Numbered from the stretch's first letter, positions 11,930 through 23,825 are shown. The stretch: 64,000 nucleotides of DNA from Macrocystis pyrifera (GCA_031763025.1 JASSKH010000003.1:372001-436000); one strand, 5' to 3'. Notes: a model not told the origin generated them from the sequence alone. Made by a program: numbers and translations.

Positions 11930-13295
11930 GACACCTTCTTGGAGATCCGCCGCCAGCTTGACCCCCCCCCCTTGCGCCCTCCCAACGCCACTCGCGTCTC
12001 ACGCTCCGAATATGCGATTAACGAGATCAGCGCAACCGCCCCACCCCCGACCGCGATCTCTATACTGGATCAATTCCTGTTTCCATTCCTCCTCGAAGCA
12101 ACTCCGACGTGTACTGGCCTCTGCCATTTCACCCGGAGATACCCCGTCCCTCTCCCCTCCTCCGCTCGCCGCCGGATACGGACCTGGCCTCTCGAGCGGT
12201 ATTGCTACCGCCGAAACACCTCCTTCACCGCTAGGATTAAAGTAGATAGTAGGCCCTGCGCATCCAGCCGCTACGACCTTGTAGCCCTCCTGGACACCGG
12301 GTCCCCCCAAACCTTTATCTCCGCTGACGCTTGGCCCCGCATGAAGTACAGCAACGCCGCGTCGGGCATCTGTAAACGACACGCGCCCCCTCGTTCTTGG
12401 GGAGGTTCCGGCTAATCCGCTCCCCTCGACACTTCGACTTCTGTACGACGCAGCATCCAGTTCTTGAACGGCAATACTCCCTTCGAGGAATTTGCCTTGT
12501 GGGCGTGCATCGTGCACATGGTACTATGCAAACACTCCGTTCTTCTGGCACGCAATCGCTGGATGCGGTTCGTGCAGCGCACGACGTACACCACCCCGTC
12601 CCACCTCCCCTCCCAAACGACCTTCGGCGACCATTCCCTCGCCACCCCGTACACGGATGGTCTTTCCACCTTGATCCACGGCAACCGACCGGCAGCCGAC
12701 ACCTTTCACCTCGACTTCGCCGGCGTTCACGCAATTTCACTTTCGTCTACGCTGTCACTCGCCCCGGTCCACTTGGTACGTTCTTCGGATATCCCGGCGC
12801 TTACCGGCCACTACCTGGTCGACATGCTTCCCCGCGACGGCCTTCCCTCCGAAACCGAAATCTTCGTTACCAACGGCTACCAAAATATCCCGCTGTCGGG
12901 ATTCACTGATCTTGAGCCCGGCGATCTTCTGGAGACTTCTTTTTTTTCCCTTCATACAAACTCCAATCTCAGTCCTGCAAGACCTCCACACGGAGTCACC
13001 TCCGACCCCAGCTGGTAACGACGTCCACGCCCTGTACTTGGTACGGCAACACCCCCGTGGACGACGACGGATTCCCTCATGCCGACTGCCCCAAGATTCC
13101 TTGCCCCAAACTCTTGGAACGCCTGAGCGACGACCGACGGACAAGCTTTCTCCGCCTTTGAGATCGGCTTCCGTTGTCACGTGCAATCTCTGCGGCTCCG
13201 GCTGGCCCACATCGGTAATAACGAGCCCTAGGAGGCATCCTCTGCGAGTTCTCGGTGTGTGGACGGCGAGGGGGGTCACCGCACGACAATAAATC
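11930..13295 (+). pseudogene. Decayed Ty3/gypsy gag-pol fragment (protease region)
   Basis: A retroviral-type aspartic protease motif, LLDTGSPQTFI, is encoded near 12286-12318, followed by APPRSWGG. After an in-frame TAA at 12413-12415 the same frame continues to 13018 with RWMRF, a region with clear similarity to the protease-to-RT linker of the gypsy element at 33041-33718 on the other strand. Beyond 13020 further linker-like sequence runs in another frame and stops before any reverse transcriptase. No RT, RNase H, integrase or LTR was found nearby. The GC-rich proline/serine-rich DNA upstream (11080-11930) may be its gag part but shows no recognisable motif. This is a 5' fragment of a relative of the 26-41 kb element, not a recent copy of it. 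Confidence 0.7.
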
Positions 13296-13299
13296 AAGG

Positions 13300-14460
13300 A
13301 AACGGTAATTCTTCTTTCGTTCTTGTTAGTGACTACAGACAGTACTACTGCTGAAGCGCGGGCGATGGGCACCGTCGAACACGTATACCATACGACTCGC
13401 TCGTAGTATGCCTACAGCAATACTGTAGTACGTACGTACCTGGTACGTATATTTCCGCTAGCGAAACTATTTACAGCGCGCACTTTATTTACTACTACTG
13501 CTACTAGTTGTAGGGTTGTGGGTTTGCTGCCTGTCATATATCATAAGTCGCCAATACTACTGTACATACATACAGTACGTCTATACCCTACATCTTTTGG
13601 GAGAAAATTGGCTCCGAAATTCATCCCACGGGTTTTTTTGTGCTATCTTGCCTTCATGTGGTGGTCTATTTGGACGCACATAGTACATACAACAGGTACT
13701 GCGTACAGACACGGTGGCACGCTCAGGTCCCTTCAGCTCCTTTCATCCCCTACTTGTGAAAATCGACATCATTTCAATAAAAAAAAGCTACAGTTACAAA
13801 ACGAGACTGTCAGGTTTCGGACCAATGGAAGGCTGAGGGTGACTTGAGGCAAAGCAGAAATCACTCTGGAAACTATGCGAATCGCTTTCTGGCTTATCGG
13901 CGTGGTGAGCGGTGCTCGGGCCTGCGGATCTATGGCGGCCCCACAAGGTAAGAGGGTTACCAGGGTCGTGAGACATGTCGCCTGCCAAAATTTGGTGGTA
14001 TCCGGTGCACTGTGTGTCGAGAGCTGGTGTGGGCGTGTTCTAGTGACCGACAACCCTGGTTAGACCGCCCCTTGAGCCCGTGGCTAAGGCGTCCTACCCC
14101 TGTGCTCGTCTCACAGACCGCGCAACTTACCACATAAAGGCTGGACCTCACCGCCGTGTTGTTTGAAGGTGATTCCCCCCCCGCAGCGTCGCAAACGAGC
14201 ATGTATAAGTCGACTTTGGGCCCAAAAGGTCTGAGATTGGTCCGAAATCTGGACCGGAGGGGTGGCCAGGGTTATCGAGGCGTACTTGTACAAGTATCCA
14301 CGCTGCACACACAACACAAACACACACCACCAACCACGGCAATCACTGTCGCTGCCCTGATGTGTGGTCCATCACCTGCGGTGGAATTGGCGCACGAGGT
14401 GCCGTACAGCAGTAGAAATCCATGTTTTGGTTATGCAGGTCTGGTAAGGTAACACTGTGC
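13300..14460. other. Intergenic stretch, nothing recognised
   Basis: It is rich in short GTAC-containing palindromes (for example GTACGTACGTACC at about 13430) and has no recognisable gene, repeat unit or RNA. Confidence 0.4.
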
Positions 14461-14464
14461 TTAG

Positions 14465-15510
14465 GACCCACCCCTGCGAAGACAGGGCCATATGTACCCG
14501 TTTTGAGTCCCGCCGTTCTCTTTGGCTTTGGCATACTCGGCCAAATGTCTCGCAACCCAAGGTAGCTGACATCCAGACGAATCTGTAGACCTAAGAAAAA
14601 TGGAGGTAAACCAACGCGGCGGGCCTGGATGGACCAATACCGTAAACCCTTCATGCCAGAAAAAACGTCTTATATCGTTCAAAAAACGTGATTTTTGTAC
14701 CAGTTTCAGTATGTGCACGCTCCCCGACTGGTAAGGAAGCTTGCTGGATTCACCCGTATTGGGGGCAGCTATTCTTCTATGGTTTTTCCCGTTGGGCAGA
14801 ACGCCTACTCCATAGAACATGGTAATTTATACGTAGACGATTCTGTAGGTCTCTCTTGAGCCTTGCAGCCCAAGGTAGCGGTGCGGTTTGATCCAATGAC
14901 GTAAACCTAGAATGCTCCAAAAAATGTCGTATTCCCTTGAAAAAATAATGTTTTTGTACCATTTTTAGTATGCGCAGGCTAGCCTACCGGTCAGAAAGGT
15001 TGTCGGAACCACCCGTATTGGGGGCAGCCCATTCTTCTATGGTTTTTCCCGTTGGACAGAACGCCTACTCCATAGAACATGGTAATTTACACGTAGATGA
15101 TTCTGTAGGCCTCTCTTGAGTCTTGCAGCCCAAGGTAGCGGAGCGGTTTGATCCGATGACGTACCTAGAATGCTCGAAAAAATGTCGTAAAATCCTTGAA
15201 AAAATGATGTTTTTGTACCATTTTTAGTATGCGCAGGCTAGCCTACCGGTAAGAAAGCTTGTCGGAACCACCCGTAACGGGGGCAACCATTCAATGTTTG
15301 TTCGTCTTGGACAGAACGCCTACTCCATAAAATATGGCTGAATTCCGGACGGATCCATGAACCCGATGCCCATGTTATTGCATTATCCTGCAATGAAGAA
15401 AAATACAGTACCACATACCTACTGCTGTTTATAAACGGCCTTTTCCACCATTCAAACGGTGCTGTGGTACCGTTATTTGCATGTGCAAGCTTGCCCACCT
15501 GTTGCAAAAC
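14465..15510. repeat. Satellite of about 259-bp units, four copies
   Basis: The landmark CACCCGTATTGGGGGCAGC or its variant occurs at about 14751, 15010 and 15269, a spacing of 259 bp. Each unit also has GAACGCCTACTCCATAGAA, GCAGCCCAAGGTAGC, an A-rich AAAAAATG segment, TTTTTGTACCA and AGTATGCGCAGGCTAGCC. The first unit (from about 14465) and the last (to about 15510) are more diverged. The middle two are close to each other. Confidence 0.88.
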
Positions 15511-15751
15511 AAAAGAACGTCAGGTGCACCCGCTTTTGCGCTGCTGTTCATCGTGATCTCGATACAGTGCTCACAAGGTCAGGGATGGGATATAGATGAC
15601 GTGAAGACGGTCCTATCAATAGCCCTCAAGTATACTTGCATTATGATGTTGTCAAGAAAACACCAAAACCGTGAGTGTGACATACTGCAAACACCGGCGT
15701 AGCGTTCAATAACAAAACCGCCTTTTCTTGTGCTGTGGGGATCATACGCAG

Positions 15752-15972
15752 GCGCGCACACAGCGCCTGTTCCGGTGAATGCTTCGGCGATGGATCTTCC
15801 TGCGATGTTGTGCGCTCAGCCACGACCGAGTCACTGGCGCAAGCAGGAAGAAGTTGAACGTGACCTGGGGCTCGAGGAGCAGGCCGTCAGCAAGTATTTT
15901 AGGAATTTGTGCGGAGGCACGCATGGCAGGAAGAATTACGACGAGGCCGTTTCGCTCCCGCGGCATCAATAA
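15752..15972 (+). CDS. Possible terminal exon of an unrecognised gene
   Basis: After a pyrimidine-rich stretch and CAG at 15749-15751 an open frame of about 73 residues runs to a TAA. It is charged at the end, with EEVERDLGLEEQAVSKYF in its second half. AATAAAAAAAA directly follows the stop and could be a polyadenylation signal. I do not recognise a family and no upstream exon is convincing. It may be chance. Confidence 0.25.
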
Positions 15973-16559
15973 TAAAAAAAAGCATTCTTATTTCTCGTCC
16001 TGGGGGGGGGTGCATGGTGTACTACCAACACATGAACGCTTTGCTTTGCTCGCACCGCAAACATGTTGTAAACAATTTAACTTTTCGACTTGATTAGTTT
16101 TCGTGTGTCGCGGATGCCATTGCCAATAACTAAGCGTATCCCTTTTTATTTGGCTACGGAAACAAGAAGGAACGCGTTCGTCGCTAAGCCCAAACACCAA
16201 AACCTTGTCAGACAATCGGAAAATTACAGCAAGTTTTAGCCCTGGCGTCCAAACTAGACCCTGCTCGCTCACCCGCCTAACTACCACCCACGAAAAAAAT
16301 CCATCGATTTCAAAGGACAAAACAACTTCAGATATAGCGCATGCGTTCATACCACCAAAGCGCCAGCATCCGTTCTACGAGCAAACTCCATCTTACAACA
16401 AACATCTCCATTGCGCCCAGCAGTAACTGAACATAGGCACACACTGCTTATCCCTAACCCAAGACACAATGTGCTCAGACACAATGTACTGCGGCGAATC
16501 TGGAATTATTACTCGCAACGAAGTACAACACGTTTTCGTCTGCGCTGCATCTCTGCTTG

Positions 16560-17650
16560 TGGTGCTCGAAAACGCCAGTGGGGGGGGAGGTTCGGGGGGG
16601 GGGGGGGGGGTGACGAGGATACCCTCCACCCCACACCCCCGAAAAAAACAAATTAAAACGCCTATTGAGATTCTTCATCACTTCTGCCTAAAAAAAAACG
16701 CCAGCACGACCTCCTGGGGAACAACCTCCGTCATGCCGGGTGGGGATGTTTGGGGCGGGGGCGGGGGGGGGGGGGGGGGGAGAGTGGACCCCCCTCATAA
16801 AGAAAACATGCTCGCTCAATCAGATTCTCAATCACTCATGCCTAGGCAACGCCAGGGGGGGGGGTATCTGGGGGGGAAGGAGGGGAGAGGTGTACTCATT
16901 TTCTGTTCGCCGCACATCAATTGAACACTGACCACTCCTCCCTTCCGAGACGGAGCACCGTTCATGCTCGTAATAAAGCCACCACCACCAGCAGTTGGGC
17001 GCTCACTACGTTTTCTTGACTATAATTCATAGGTACCTTTTGCTCATCTTATCCCCTTGCTGTTTCGCCGTCTGCGGCCATCGTCTCTCTCCTACAATAC
17101 AGGTCCTTTAGTCACTGCTATCTAGTGTACCCAATGTAAAAGCGACGAGGGTATAGCCCCTACCCCCCCCCCCCCCAAGAAAAACCCCCCTACACTTTCT
17201 TCATCAATTCTGTCCAAGTAACGCCAGCGCAACCTCATTGGGAACACCCTTCGTGTGCTCGGGCGGGAGTGTTTGTAGGAGGGGGGGCGACGAGGGTAGA
17301 CCCCCTCAAAAACAAAAATTACTAGCCTAACGAGATTATTCACTTGTGCCTAAGCAACGCCAGCACAACCTCCTTGGGAATACCCTCCATGCCGTCCCCA
17401 CTAAATATCCCCATCATGCGCTTCAAGCACCGGCCACGCCTGCATTGATTGCCGGCACCCCTGCACCCAATCCCACCAGCCGCGTTGTACTTCAAATAAC
17501 TTCTCACGGTGCGTGCGAGGATGTAGGGCACAGCGTCATCACCTCCGCGCTTTTTCTGGTGCTCGAAATTGGCCTGCACACGGGCCGGACGGCGGATGGG
17601 GGGTGGGGAGGGGGGGGTGGGGGAGGGGGGTGCACTCATTATCATGCATG
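16560..17650. repeat. Degenerate G-tract-rich repeat zone
   Basis: A unit of roughly 130-150 bp recurs in decayed form near 16560, 16690, 16840, 17210 and 17345. It contains a TGCCTAA...AACGCCAGC element, CCTCCTTGGGAA, a G run of up to 18 bases, a GTAGACCCCC segment and an A-rich stretch ending in GATT. Long G runs are at about 16575-16610, 16755-16781, 16855-16876 and 17595-17630, with a C run at about 17163-17176. The right end overlaps the repeat shared with 1738-1885. Confidence 0.6.
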
Positions 17651-17931
17651 GCCATAGTATGACGAGGGGGGTACTCAATATCATGCATGCCCGTAGTCGT
17701 ATGACCATACACCCTCGCATCCCTACAATGCCGGTACGGAGCGCGTCGGGTTTCCAACGACCAGGCAGACGGTGCTTGCACCAAGCGCCAAGCGCCGTGA
17801 GGTGTTGGGCAAGTCGCATGAAGGGTGAGCTGCATCCTACTAACAACCGCTTGAGAGGCGGATTTTCTTGCATATTGGTCACAGCATCAATGCATTTATG
17901 GAATTTCTGGTGTGGCCACCTCGATAGACTA

Positions 17932-17985
17932 TAGCAAATAGGACCTGCGGTACGCCCAAAAAACTATACATTTTCATCTTTGTAC
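17932..17985. mobile_element. Truncated copy of the TA-flanked 105-bp MITE
   Basis: CTATAGCAAATAGGACCTGC resembles the terminal part of the MITE copies to the right (CATAGTAAATAG and GACC). The outermost bases are missing. The complete copy 1 starts just after it. Confidence 0.5.
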
Positions 17986-17987
17986 TA

Positions 17988-18092
17988 TTACGGGGGTCCA
18001 TAGTTAACGGGACCAAATTTTGTTAGTAAGAATAGGTAAATATATAGGTTTTTGTGTATACCATAGGTCCTATTAACTATGGACCCCCGTAA
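17988..18092. mobile_element. TA-flanked MITE, copy 1
   Basis: A 105-bp element from TTACGGGGGTCCATAGTTAA to its inverted counterpart ending ACCCCCGTAA, with TA on each side. The inverted repeats are about 27 bp. TA target duplication suggests a Tc1/mariner-type transposase acting in trans. Confidence 0.82.
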
Positions 18093-18334
18093 TAACAATA
18101 TTTCGTTCTATTTACTCTAGGTCCCCCGTACTGACTCGACACTGCGGCGCACTATGCTCCCCTCTTGTAGTGTCATGCGTGTACTACTGCTGTACAATAC
18201 GACAGATCATCGATCCCTACTTCCTGATCGACTACATGAGAACTGATCTGTTACGAATCTTGTATGGTATAGATGACGTCCGCGGCAGCTCGTTACAAGA
18301 GAGGCACGAGGCGTGCAATTTGAATGAACTAGTA

Positions 18335-18439
18335 TACGGGGGGCCATAGTAAACAGGACCAACGGTACACACAACAATTTATGTATTTACCTGTTTTGAA
18401 TAAAAAAAATTGGTCCTATTTTTTATGGGTCCCTCGTAA
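18335..18439. mobile_element. TA-flanked MITE, copy 2
   Basis: TACGGGGGGCCATAGTAAAC pairs with TTTTTATGGGTCCCTCGTAA. TA lies on both sides. The length is 105 bp, as in copies 1 and 3. Confidence 0.8.
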
Positions 18440-18797
18440 TAACACGACTACTGCTGATACTAGTAAAATCTGCGCCAACTAAAAAAAATGTATACACAGA
18501 TCCCGCACAGCACCTTACAACGGAAGATTAGGTCAGTCAAATATATGCCGCAGACCATGAACTACTGCTGTTGCACACCGTGCAAGGTGTTTGTACAAGC
18601 ACGGTTTTCAACACGGCGGTGTCTTGTGTTTCGGGCCATTTGCGTACGTACGTACGTACACGTCTCTGCTCCTGGTATAATAGACCACTACACAAAAAAA
18701 GCCTGGGGGAAAAAGCGCGTAATAAAACAAGGTCGATCGATATACATTTCCCCAGTCATATTTATTTTTCTCTGCTGCAAGGCAGGTAATCTATTAT

Positions 18798-18902
18798 TTA
18801 CGGGCGACCATAGTAAATAGCACCTGTGGTGCAGACAAAAACCTACATATTGATCTATTTTTTCTGACAATATTTGGTCCTGTTTACTATGGACCCCCGT
18901 AA
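18798..18902. mobile_element. TA-flanked MITE, copy 3
   Basis: A 105-bp element from TTACGGGCGACCATAGTAAA to TTACTATGGACCCCCGTAA. TA follows the right end. The left flank reads AT, so that side of the duplication is changed. Confidence 0.78.
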
Positions 18903-19008
18903 TAGAACCAACACCACACAAGACAGTGAGCAAATACCAGTGGTGTGATCATTGTTCCGTCCCACCCTACGGCGGAACCTACGTACGACGAGGCATCGAC
19001 CACGCACC

Positions 19009-19375
19009 TCAATGTCTAGCTACCCCAGAGATGATGTCCACCTGCTGGCGGCTGCAAGTGCCGGCACTCGGCAGGGAATCCTTCCTCTGCTTCTGCAGCG
19101 GCGTCTCACAAAGGCGGTCGCCAGCTTGTTCCTTGGCACTTGTTTGTGTTCCTCCGCCATCTCCTCCCAGAGTGTTGGGGCCGGTATCCCAATCATCGGC
19201 ACCCTCCTTGCTGGATGTGAACACGCTGACTATGGCTCCGAGTACCATGTACCCTTCTCTCGACCTTGCATCCTCGTATCTGCTGCTCCAGGAGAGGCAA
19301 CTTCACCCGAAAGAGAAGCCGGGAACCATCCTCGACCTTGCTGCGCTTAGACGGTGGCTGCTGTCTATCGGCCAT
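19009..19375 (-). pseudogene. Possible frameshifted gene fragment, unrecognised
   Basis: On the - strand an ATG at about 19375 opens MADRQQPPSKRSKVEDG followed by a hydrophobic LLFRVKLPLLEQQIRGCK. Near 19255 the protein-like signal moves to another frame (MVLGAIVSVFTSSKEGADDW) and runs to a stop at 19009. A one-base indel would join the two. I cannot name a family. It could be a decayed gene or a chance pair of open frames. Confidence 0.25.
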
Positions 19376-19862
19376 GGTCACGAAATCTGATGATAGAGTG
19401 GCTATTTGCTTGGTGGATTCAAAGCGCTGTGCGAGTACGAGTATCTCTCTTGCCACCGTGTGTTGTTTCTATGGGTATGATGGGGACGGCGTGCATCGTG
19501 TTCGCTCTCGTACTGCTGTACTGCTGTACGAACCAGGTATATCGTGCATAATCGCCCACTCTATTTCCTAGTCGATTTTATTTTTTTACGTGATTTCTAG
19601 CGGGAGTACTTTTGCGATACGTATTATTTTTTTTTGGGCGAATAGACCGGTCGGAATAATCACGCCGTTCCTTTAAAAACCCGGGGTCGTCCTTTTACCG
19701 GCCAGATCGGATTCCTGAGCGTGCCACAGCTGATGTAATTTTACGTCGACGGCTAATGGTATACTTCTTTCACAATAAGATCACTCGAGGCAAACACCGC
19801 ACTCCACGTATTAATTGGGTGCCGCCGAGAAAGACGCCTGATCGCGTCGCGTTCCTGGCCGC

Positions 19863-20064
19863 CCGACCCGGCCCTCGAGGGACCTGGTATAAGATCAAAG
19901 CTTGGGATACGTCGACATTGAATGTATGTATCATGTGTAATTACAGCAGTACAGTACGTAGGTCTTCCTTTGGGGTACTTGCACTTTTAAAAGTACCTCT
20001 TTGAGGTACTTTTAATCCACGTACCCCATGGGGTACTTATACCAGGTCCCGGCCCTCGAGGGTC
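19863..20064. repeat. Nested inverted repeat / hairpin
   Basis: CCTGGTATAAG (about 19880) faces CTTATACCAGG (about 20036), and each is flanked by GGCCCTCGAGGG. Inside lie GGGGTAC and GTACCCC, and within them a perfect 11-bp stem AAAAGTACCTC/GAGGTACTTTT with a 3-base loop at about 19987-20011. Its role is unknown. Confidence 0.6.
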
Positions 20065-20156
20065 TTCCGGCTGGCGTCATACGAGTCATATACATGAAAA
20101 CGAACATACTGAGTACCTATCTATACGGGTACACACCATGCCTTCATGAATCATTA

Positions 20157-20514
20157 GCCGGCGTCCCCGGTGGCTTGGTAGGTGGTCCGCGTGCCTGTCA
20201 AGATCAATTTCGTGGGTTCGAGTCTCACCGAGTGCATGCTCGTAGGGGCTGTTTCTTGCATTAAAGAGATTGATTGGCGGAAAGCGCGAGAGCGTGAGTT
20301 AGCTACATTCGAGGAAAATCGACGAGCACTGGGAATGCTGAACCCTATGCGCGATAAAAAATAAAGGCACGTACCGGGGGGGAGAAGGGAAGACACCTGT
20401 GACCACGGCTTGTCCAGAAGGTCGTCGAGGGTAACACCTCTTACGAATTAGGCTGGAAAGTGAAAGTGATGAGTTAAAAACAAAACAAAACAAAACAAAA
20501 CAAAACAAAACAAA
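20157..20514 (+). mobile_element. tRNA-derived SINE, family 1, full-length copy A
   Basis: The head GGCGTCCCCGG contains an A-box-like TGGCTTGGTAGG and a B-box-like GGTTCGAGTCTC 49 bp further on. A tRNA-unrelated body follows (CGACGAGCACTGGGAATGCTG, GACACCTGTGACCACGGC, GGCTGGAAAGTGAAAGTGATG). It ends in an (AAAAC)n tail at 20476-20514. These are the marks of a pol III-transcribed SINE. No clear target duplication was seen. Confidence 0.82.
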
Positions 20515-21077
20515 CACAGCAGTCCGCCATGTTGTTTGCCGTCGGCGTACCATCCACCACACGCCGCGTCGATATATACGTACCAGGTAATGCATACCAC
20601 CACAGGTCGACTACACCCATAAAAATAACAGATATATATTTTTTCAGCACGCAGAAAATGTATCATCAGCCAGCAAGTAAATGATTTGGAATGCTCCACA
20701 AAACGCAGTGGTCGTGCGTATCTGCGTAGCTGATCGTGGTGGCGATTGATCTTTGTTGTGGGACATGCATGAGGGGCACGACAACAGAAAGAACCGCTGC
20801 AGCACCAGGCCACAGCTTTTCAGCTTCATCAAGAAGCAGCTCGCCGCTGTTCACGGCAACACACAGGTAGCGCACGTGCGACTCAGGAGCCGAAAGTATC
20901 CCCCCGTCCATTGCACACATCGTATCACTGATCATCATATCATACCAACGAAGTAACCAGGTAGTAAGTGCCAAAATGCGTTGCAACCATAGATAGTCAG
21001 CATTGGACATTTATTTGAGCCTGTTGTATGAATTTTGTGTATGACGATAATATGACGATAAACACCGACACATTGTA

Positions 21078-21331
21078 TTACGGGGACCATAGTTAATAGG
21101 ACCTCCGGTACTCACAATATATATATATAAAGACGGAAGAAAGGTTGTTTGGCTGTTCGGCTGTTCCAAAGAACAAGGGCTGTTTGCGAAGAGCTGTCTA
21201 TCAGTCGGTCTGTCTACCAAGAGCTAGCAAGTGACAACGACCCCAAAAATCGTAATTATAGTTGTATTTATATATATATTTACATACTTTTACTAACAAC
21301 ATTTGGTTCTATTTACTATGCCCCCCGGTAA
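21078..21331. mobile_element. TA-flanked MITE, copy 4 (expanded)
   Basis: TTACGGGGACCATAGTTAAT pairs with ATTTACTATGCCCCCCGGTAA, with TA on both sides. At 254 bp it is longer than the other three. The extra DNA contains repeats of GGCTGTTC and (TA)n. It may be a nested insertion or the ancestral longer form. Confidence 0.75.
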
Positions 21332-21561
21332 TAGTATATGTCGAATCGAGGGTAGGCTGCAGCACGTCGACCTCGTGCGCTCTGTGAAACGATGGACGCC
21401 CGGCCTGCATACACTTTACGGTCTGTTGTATATGTCGTACCCAGAGGGATAACACGAAACGCTAGGCACGTACGTACGCGGTACGTATATCTACATGCGC
21501 GGAACGTATTCTTCCCACAACGTTCAACTTGATGATGTTCCAACTTTCACGAATTGACAAA

Positions 21562-21760
21562 TTCCAGGATGAAAATCGACGAGCAGTGGGAATGCTGAAC
21601 TCTATGCGCGACAAAAAAATAAAGGTACGTACCAGGGGGGAGCAGGCAAAAAAATAAAGGTACGTACCAGGGGGGAGCAGGGGCGACACCTGTGACCACG
21701 GCTTGTCCAGAAGATCGCTGACAGGGGTAAAACCTCCTGCGAGTTGGAAAGTAAAAGCGT
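21562..21760 (+). mobile_element. SINE family 1, 5'-truncated copy B
   Basis: It starts within the body (GAAAATCGACGAGCAGTGGG) and lacks the tRNA-like head. A 37-bp internal tandem duplication containing AAAATAAAGGTACGTACCAG lies at about 21612-21685. It ends GGAAAGTAAAAG without a long A tail. 5' truncation fits target-primed reverse transcription. Confidence 0.78.
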
Positions 21761-22860
21761 AGTATCTCTAAGTTCACGTGAGATGCATGTTTTGCTCACA
21801 ACCGACGGAATTAATATTCATGGTCATGGGCTCTACCGACGGAAACTAATAGCTGAAGGTACCCAGAGGCAGAGAGAAGAGAAGAACGGCCACACACGTC
21901 CCGTGCCCCCTCCTAGCTTCTCGTGATAGGTGCACAAGCAGAGCACGGCGCAGCTCACAAGCAGAGCACGGCACTGCTCGCTGCCGATTGATAGGCCCAG
22001 AGGCTATGCCTACTGTTGTGGTTTCTCCCGCCCACCCGCCCCTTTCTTCTTTCGGAGGTGGGTGGAACGGAGCGGCTACAGGGTGCTGGCCACACCGCAT
22101 TATACTTTTTTTGTTATCTGTGATTAAGTGGTAGCGATTTGGGGCTCTCACCAGGAGAGTGGGGATATGTCAATGGTTTTCTACCAGGGGTCTCGGTCGT
22201 CCGAGACTGCGTTTGTTGGAGCCCCGGCCAGTCGGCTGGGGGGGAGGAACTCCCGGGTACTGGCAGTACGATAAGGCAACGAGAGTCAGCGGCTGGTGTC
22301 GCGGCCCTCGTACCACGCCAGGGGACTCCCCCCCCGACGTCGCAGAGAATAATAATAATATGACAATTCGAAGGATATACAACAAAGTGATGATTAAAAA
22401 AAAAAAGTTTCTTTCTCCGACGCTTTCATCTGACAGTCAAACGATCGCTCCGTCTATCAGGATGGCCCGCGGTGGTTTTTGGAGAACAGAGGGATTGTAT
22501 CATTGAGGCAGGTATGCGCAGTAGGCCAGGCAGGTACGAGTACCAGAAAACTGTTTAGTATGTACGGGAGAAGTTGACCAATCAGATCAACACGGGTTGT
22601 TGTACCCGTATATCTGGTACCAGGTACCTGGTAGTCTACAAGTGCACCCGTGGGACCAGTTCTTCTGCTGTGTAGCAGTTGACTTGCGATCGAGAGGACC
22701 CAGCGAGGCAGGGTCGTCAAGACAGGTTCAAGGTGTGATCAAGAACTGGTTTAGCTTGCTTTGGACCGGTGGTAGCGGCTGTTCTTCTTCGCTGCTCGGT
22801 TCGGCGCTGGCATTGGCATTTCGGGGTTACATACTGGTGCCGTCTGCTGTTGATCGCGAT

Positions 22861-23305
22861 GGTTGATGTCCCGAATTCGGAAGAGGCCACCGCTGCCGCT
22901 GTTGCGGCCCAATCGGAGGCCGAATCCCGGAGCGCCGACGCTCGTCCTGTAGGCGCTGGGTCTGACTTCGTCCGGTCGGCCGACATGGTCCAGTGGCTTG
23001 GGCACATGGAAGGCCAATTCGGTCTCGTTCGAGGCGATCTTCAAGTAGCTTCATTGAAAACCGACGAGTTCGCAGCTTCCATCTCGGGCATCCAGGACTC
23101 GGTGTCGGTCTGCGCGGCGCAGTACGCCCACCTGGAGATCGTGCTGCAACCGCCAGTTGCTAACCAGGCCGCTCAGGGTGACGCTGCTCGAGACAGCCGA
23201 GACGTGCAGGAGCGGCAAAAGCAGAAGTTGCAGCTTGTCGACGAGGCTGCCCTCTGGAAAAGACGGGTTCATAACGGCACTGAATTCTTCGGGGTCGTGT
23301 TATGA
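22861..23305 (+). CDS. Hypothetical protein, possible first ORF of a retroelement
   Basis: An open frame of 148 residues from ATG 22861. It is Ala/Glu/Gln-rich with EEATAAAVAAQSEAESRS near the start and VQERQKQKLQLVDEAALWKR near the end, the latter likely helical. No domain is recognised. It lies about 1 kb upstream of the tyrosine-recombinase fragment on the same strand and could be the gag-like ORF of the same DIRS-type element, with the middle deleted. It could also be a host exon. Codon use looks coding but function is unknown. Confidence 0.35.
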
Positions 23306-23825
23306 TACTGCTTTGTATGAGGTTGAAAGCCCGGTAACCACCTGGGTTCAGTCACTGGAAACGTAATTTGTAGTACTTGGAAGGCGTATCTTTGATGGAA
23401 AACCAGGGGTTTTCCAGAGGCGCACGAGCTTGGTCTCAGTCGCCTCCTCCCCCGTGCGGGCGGCAAGGCGATGGCTTTCATTGACGATTTCTTCCTGCCC
23501 CCTAAGGCTAGGTCTTCCCTATATTTTTTTTACGTACTTTGCCGGCTTCATTGCCTCACCGTTCAGAGGTGTGGGAGTGGGTTTTGAGGAGCCACATCAT
23601 CGACTCATGTTCTAGTTCGTGGAATCGGGGTTTCCACGAATTTCCCATAATTCTGCATATACGGCTCATCAGAGTGGTCTAGTGTTATGATACTGGTTTG
23701 TATGAGGTTGAAAGCCTGGTAACTACCGGGGTTCAGTCACTGGGAACGTATTTGTAGTACTTGGAAGGCGTATCTTAGATGGAAAACCAGGGGTTTTCTA
23801 GAGGCGCACGAGCTTGGTCTCAGTC
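23297..23825. repeat. Direct repeat pair of about 145 bp, 385 bp apart
   Basis: Copies 23297-23441 and 23682-23825 both run from GTGTTATGATACTG through GTATGAGGTTGAAAGCC, TTGTAGTACTTGGAAGGCG and AACCAGGGGTTTTC to GGCGCACGAGCTTGGTCTC. The stretch between them (23442-23681) is unique. Confidence 0.85.
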
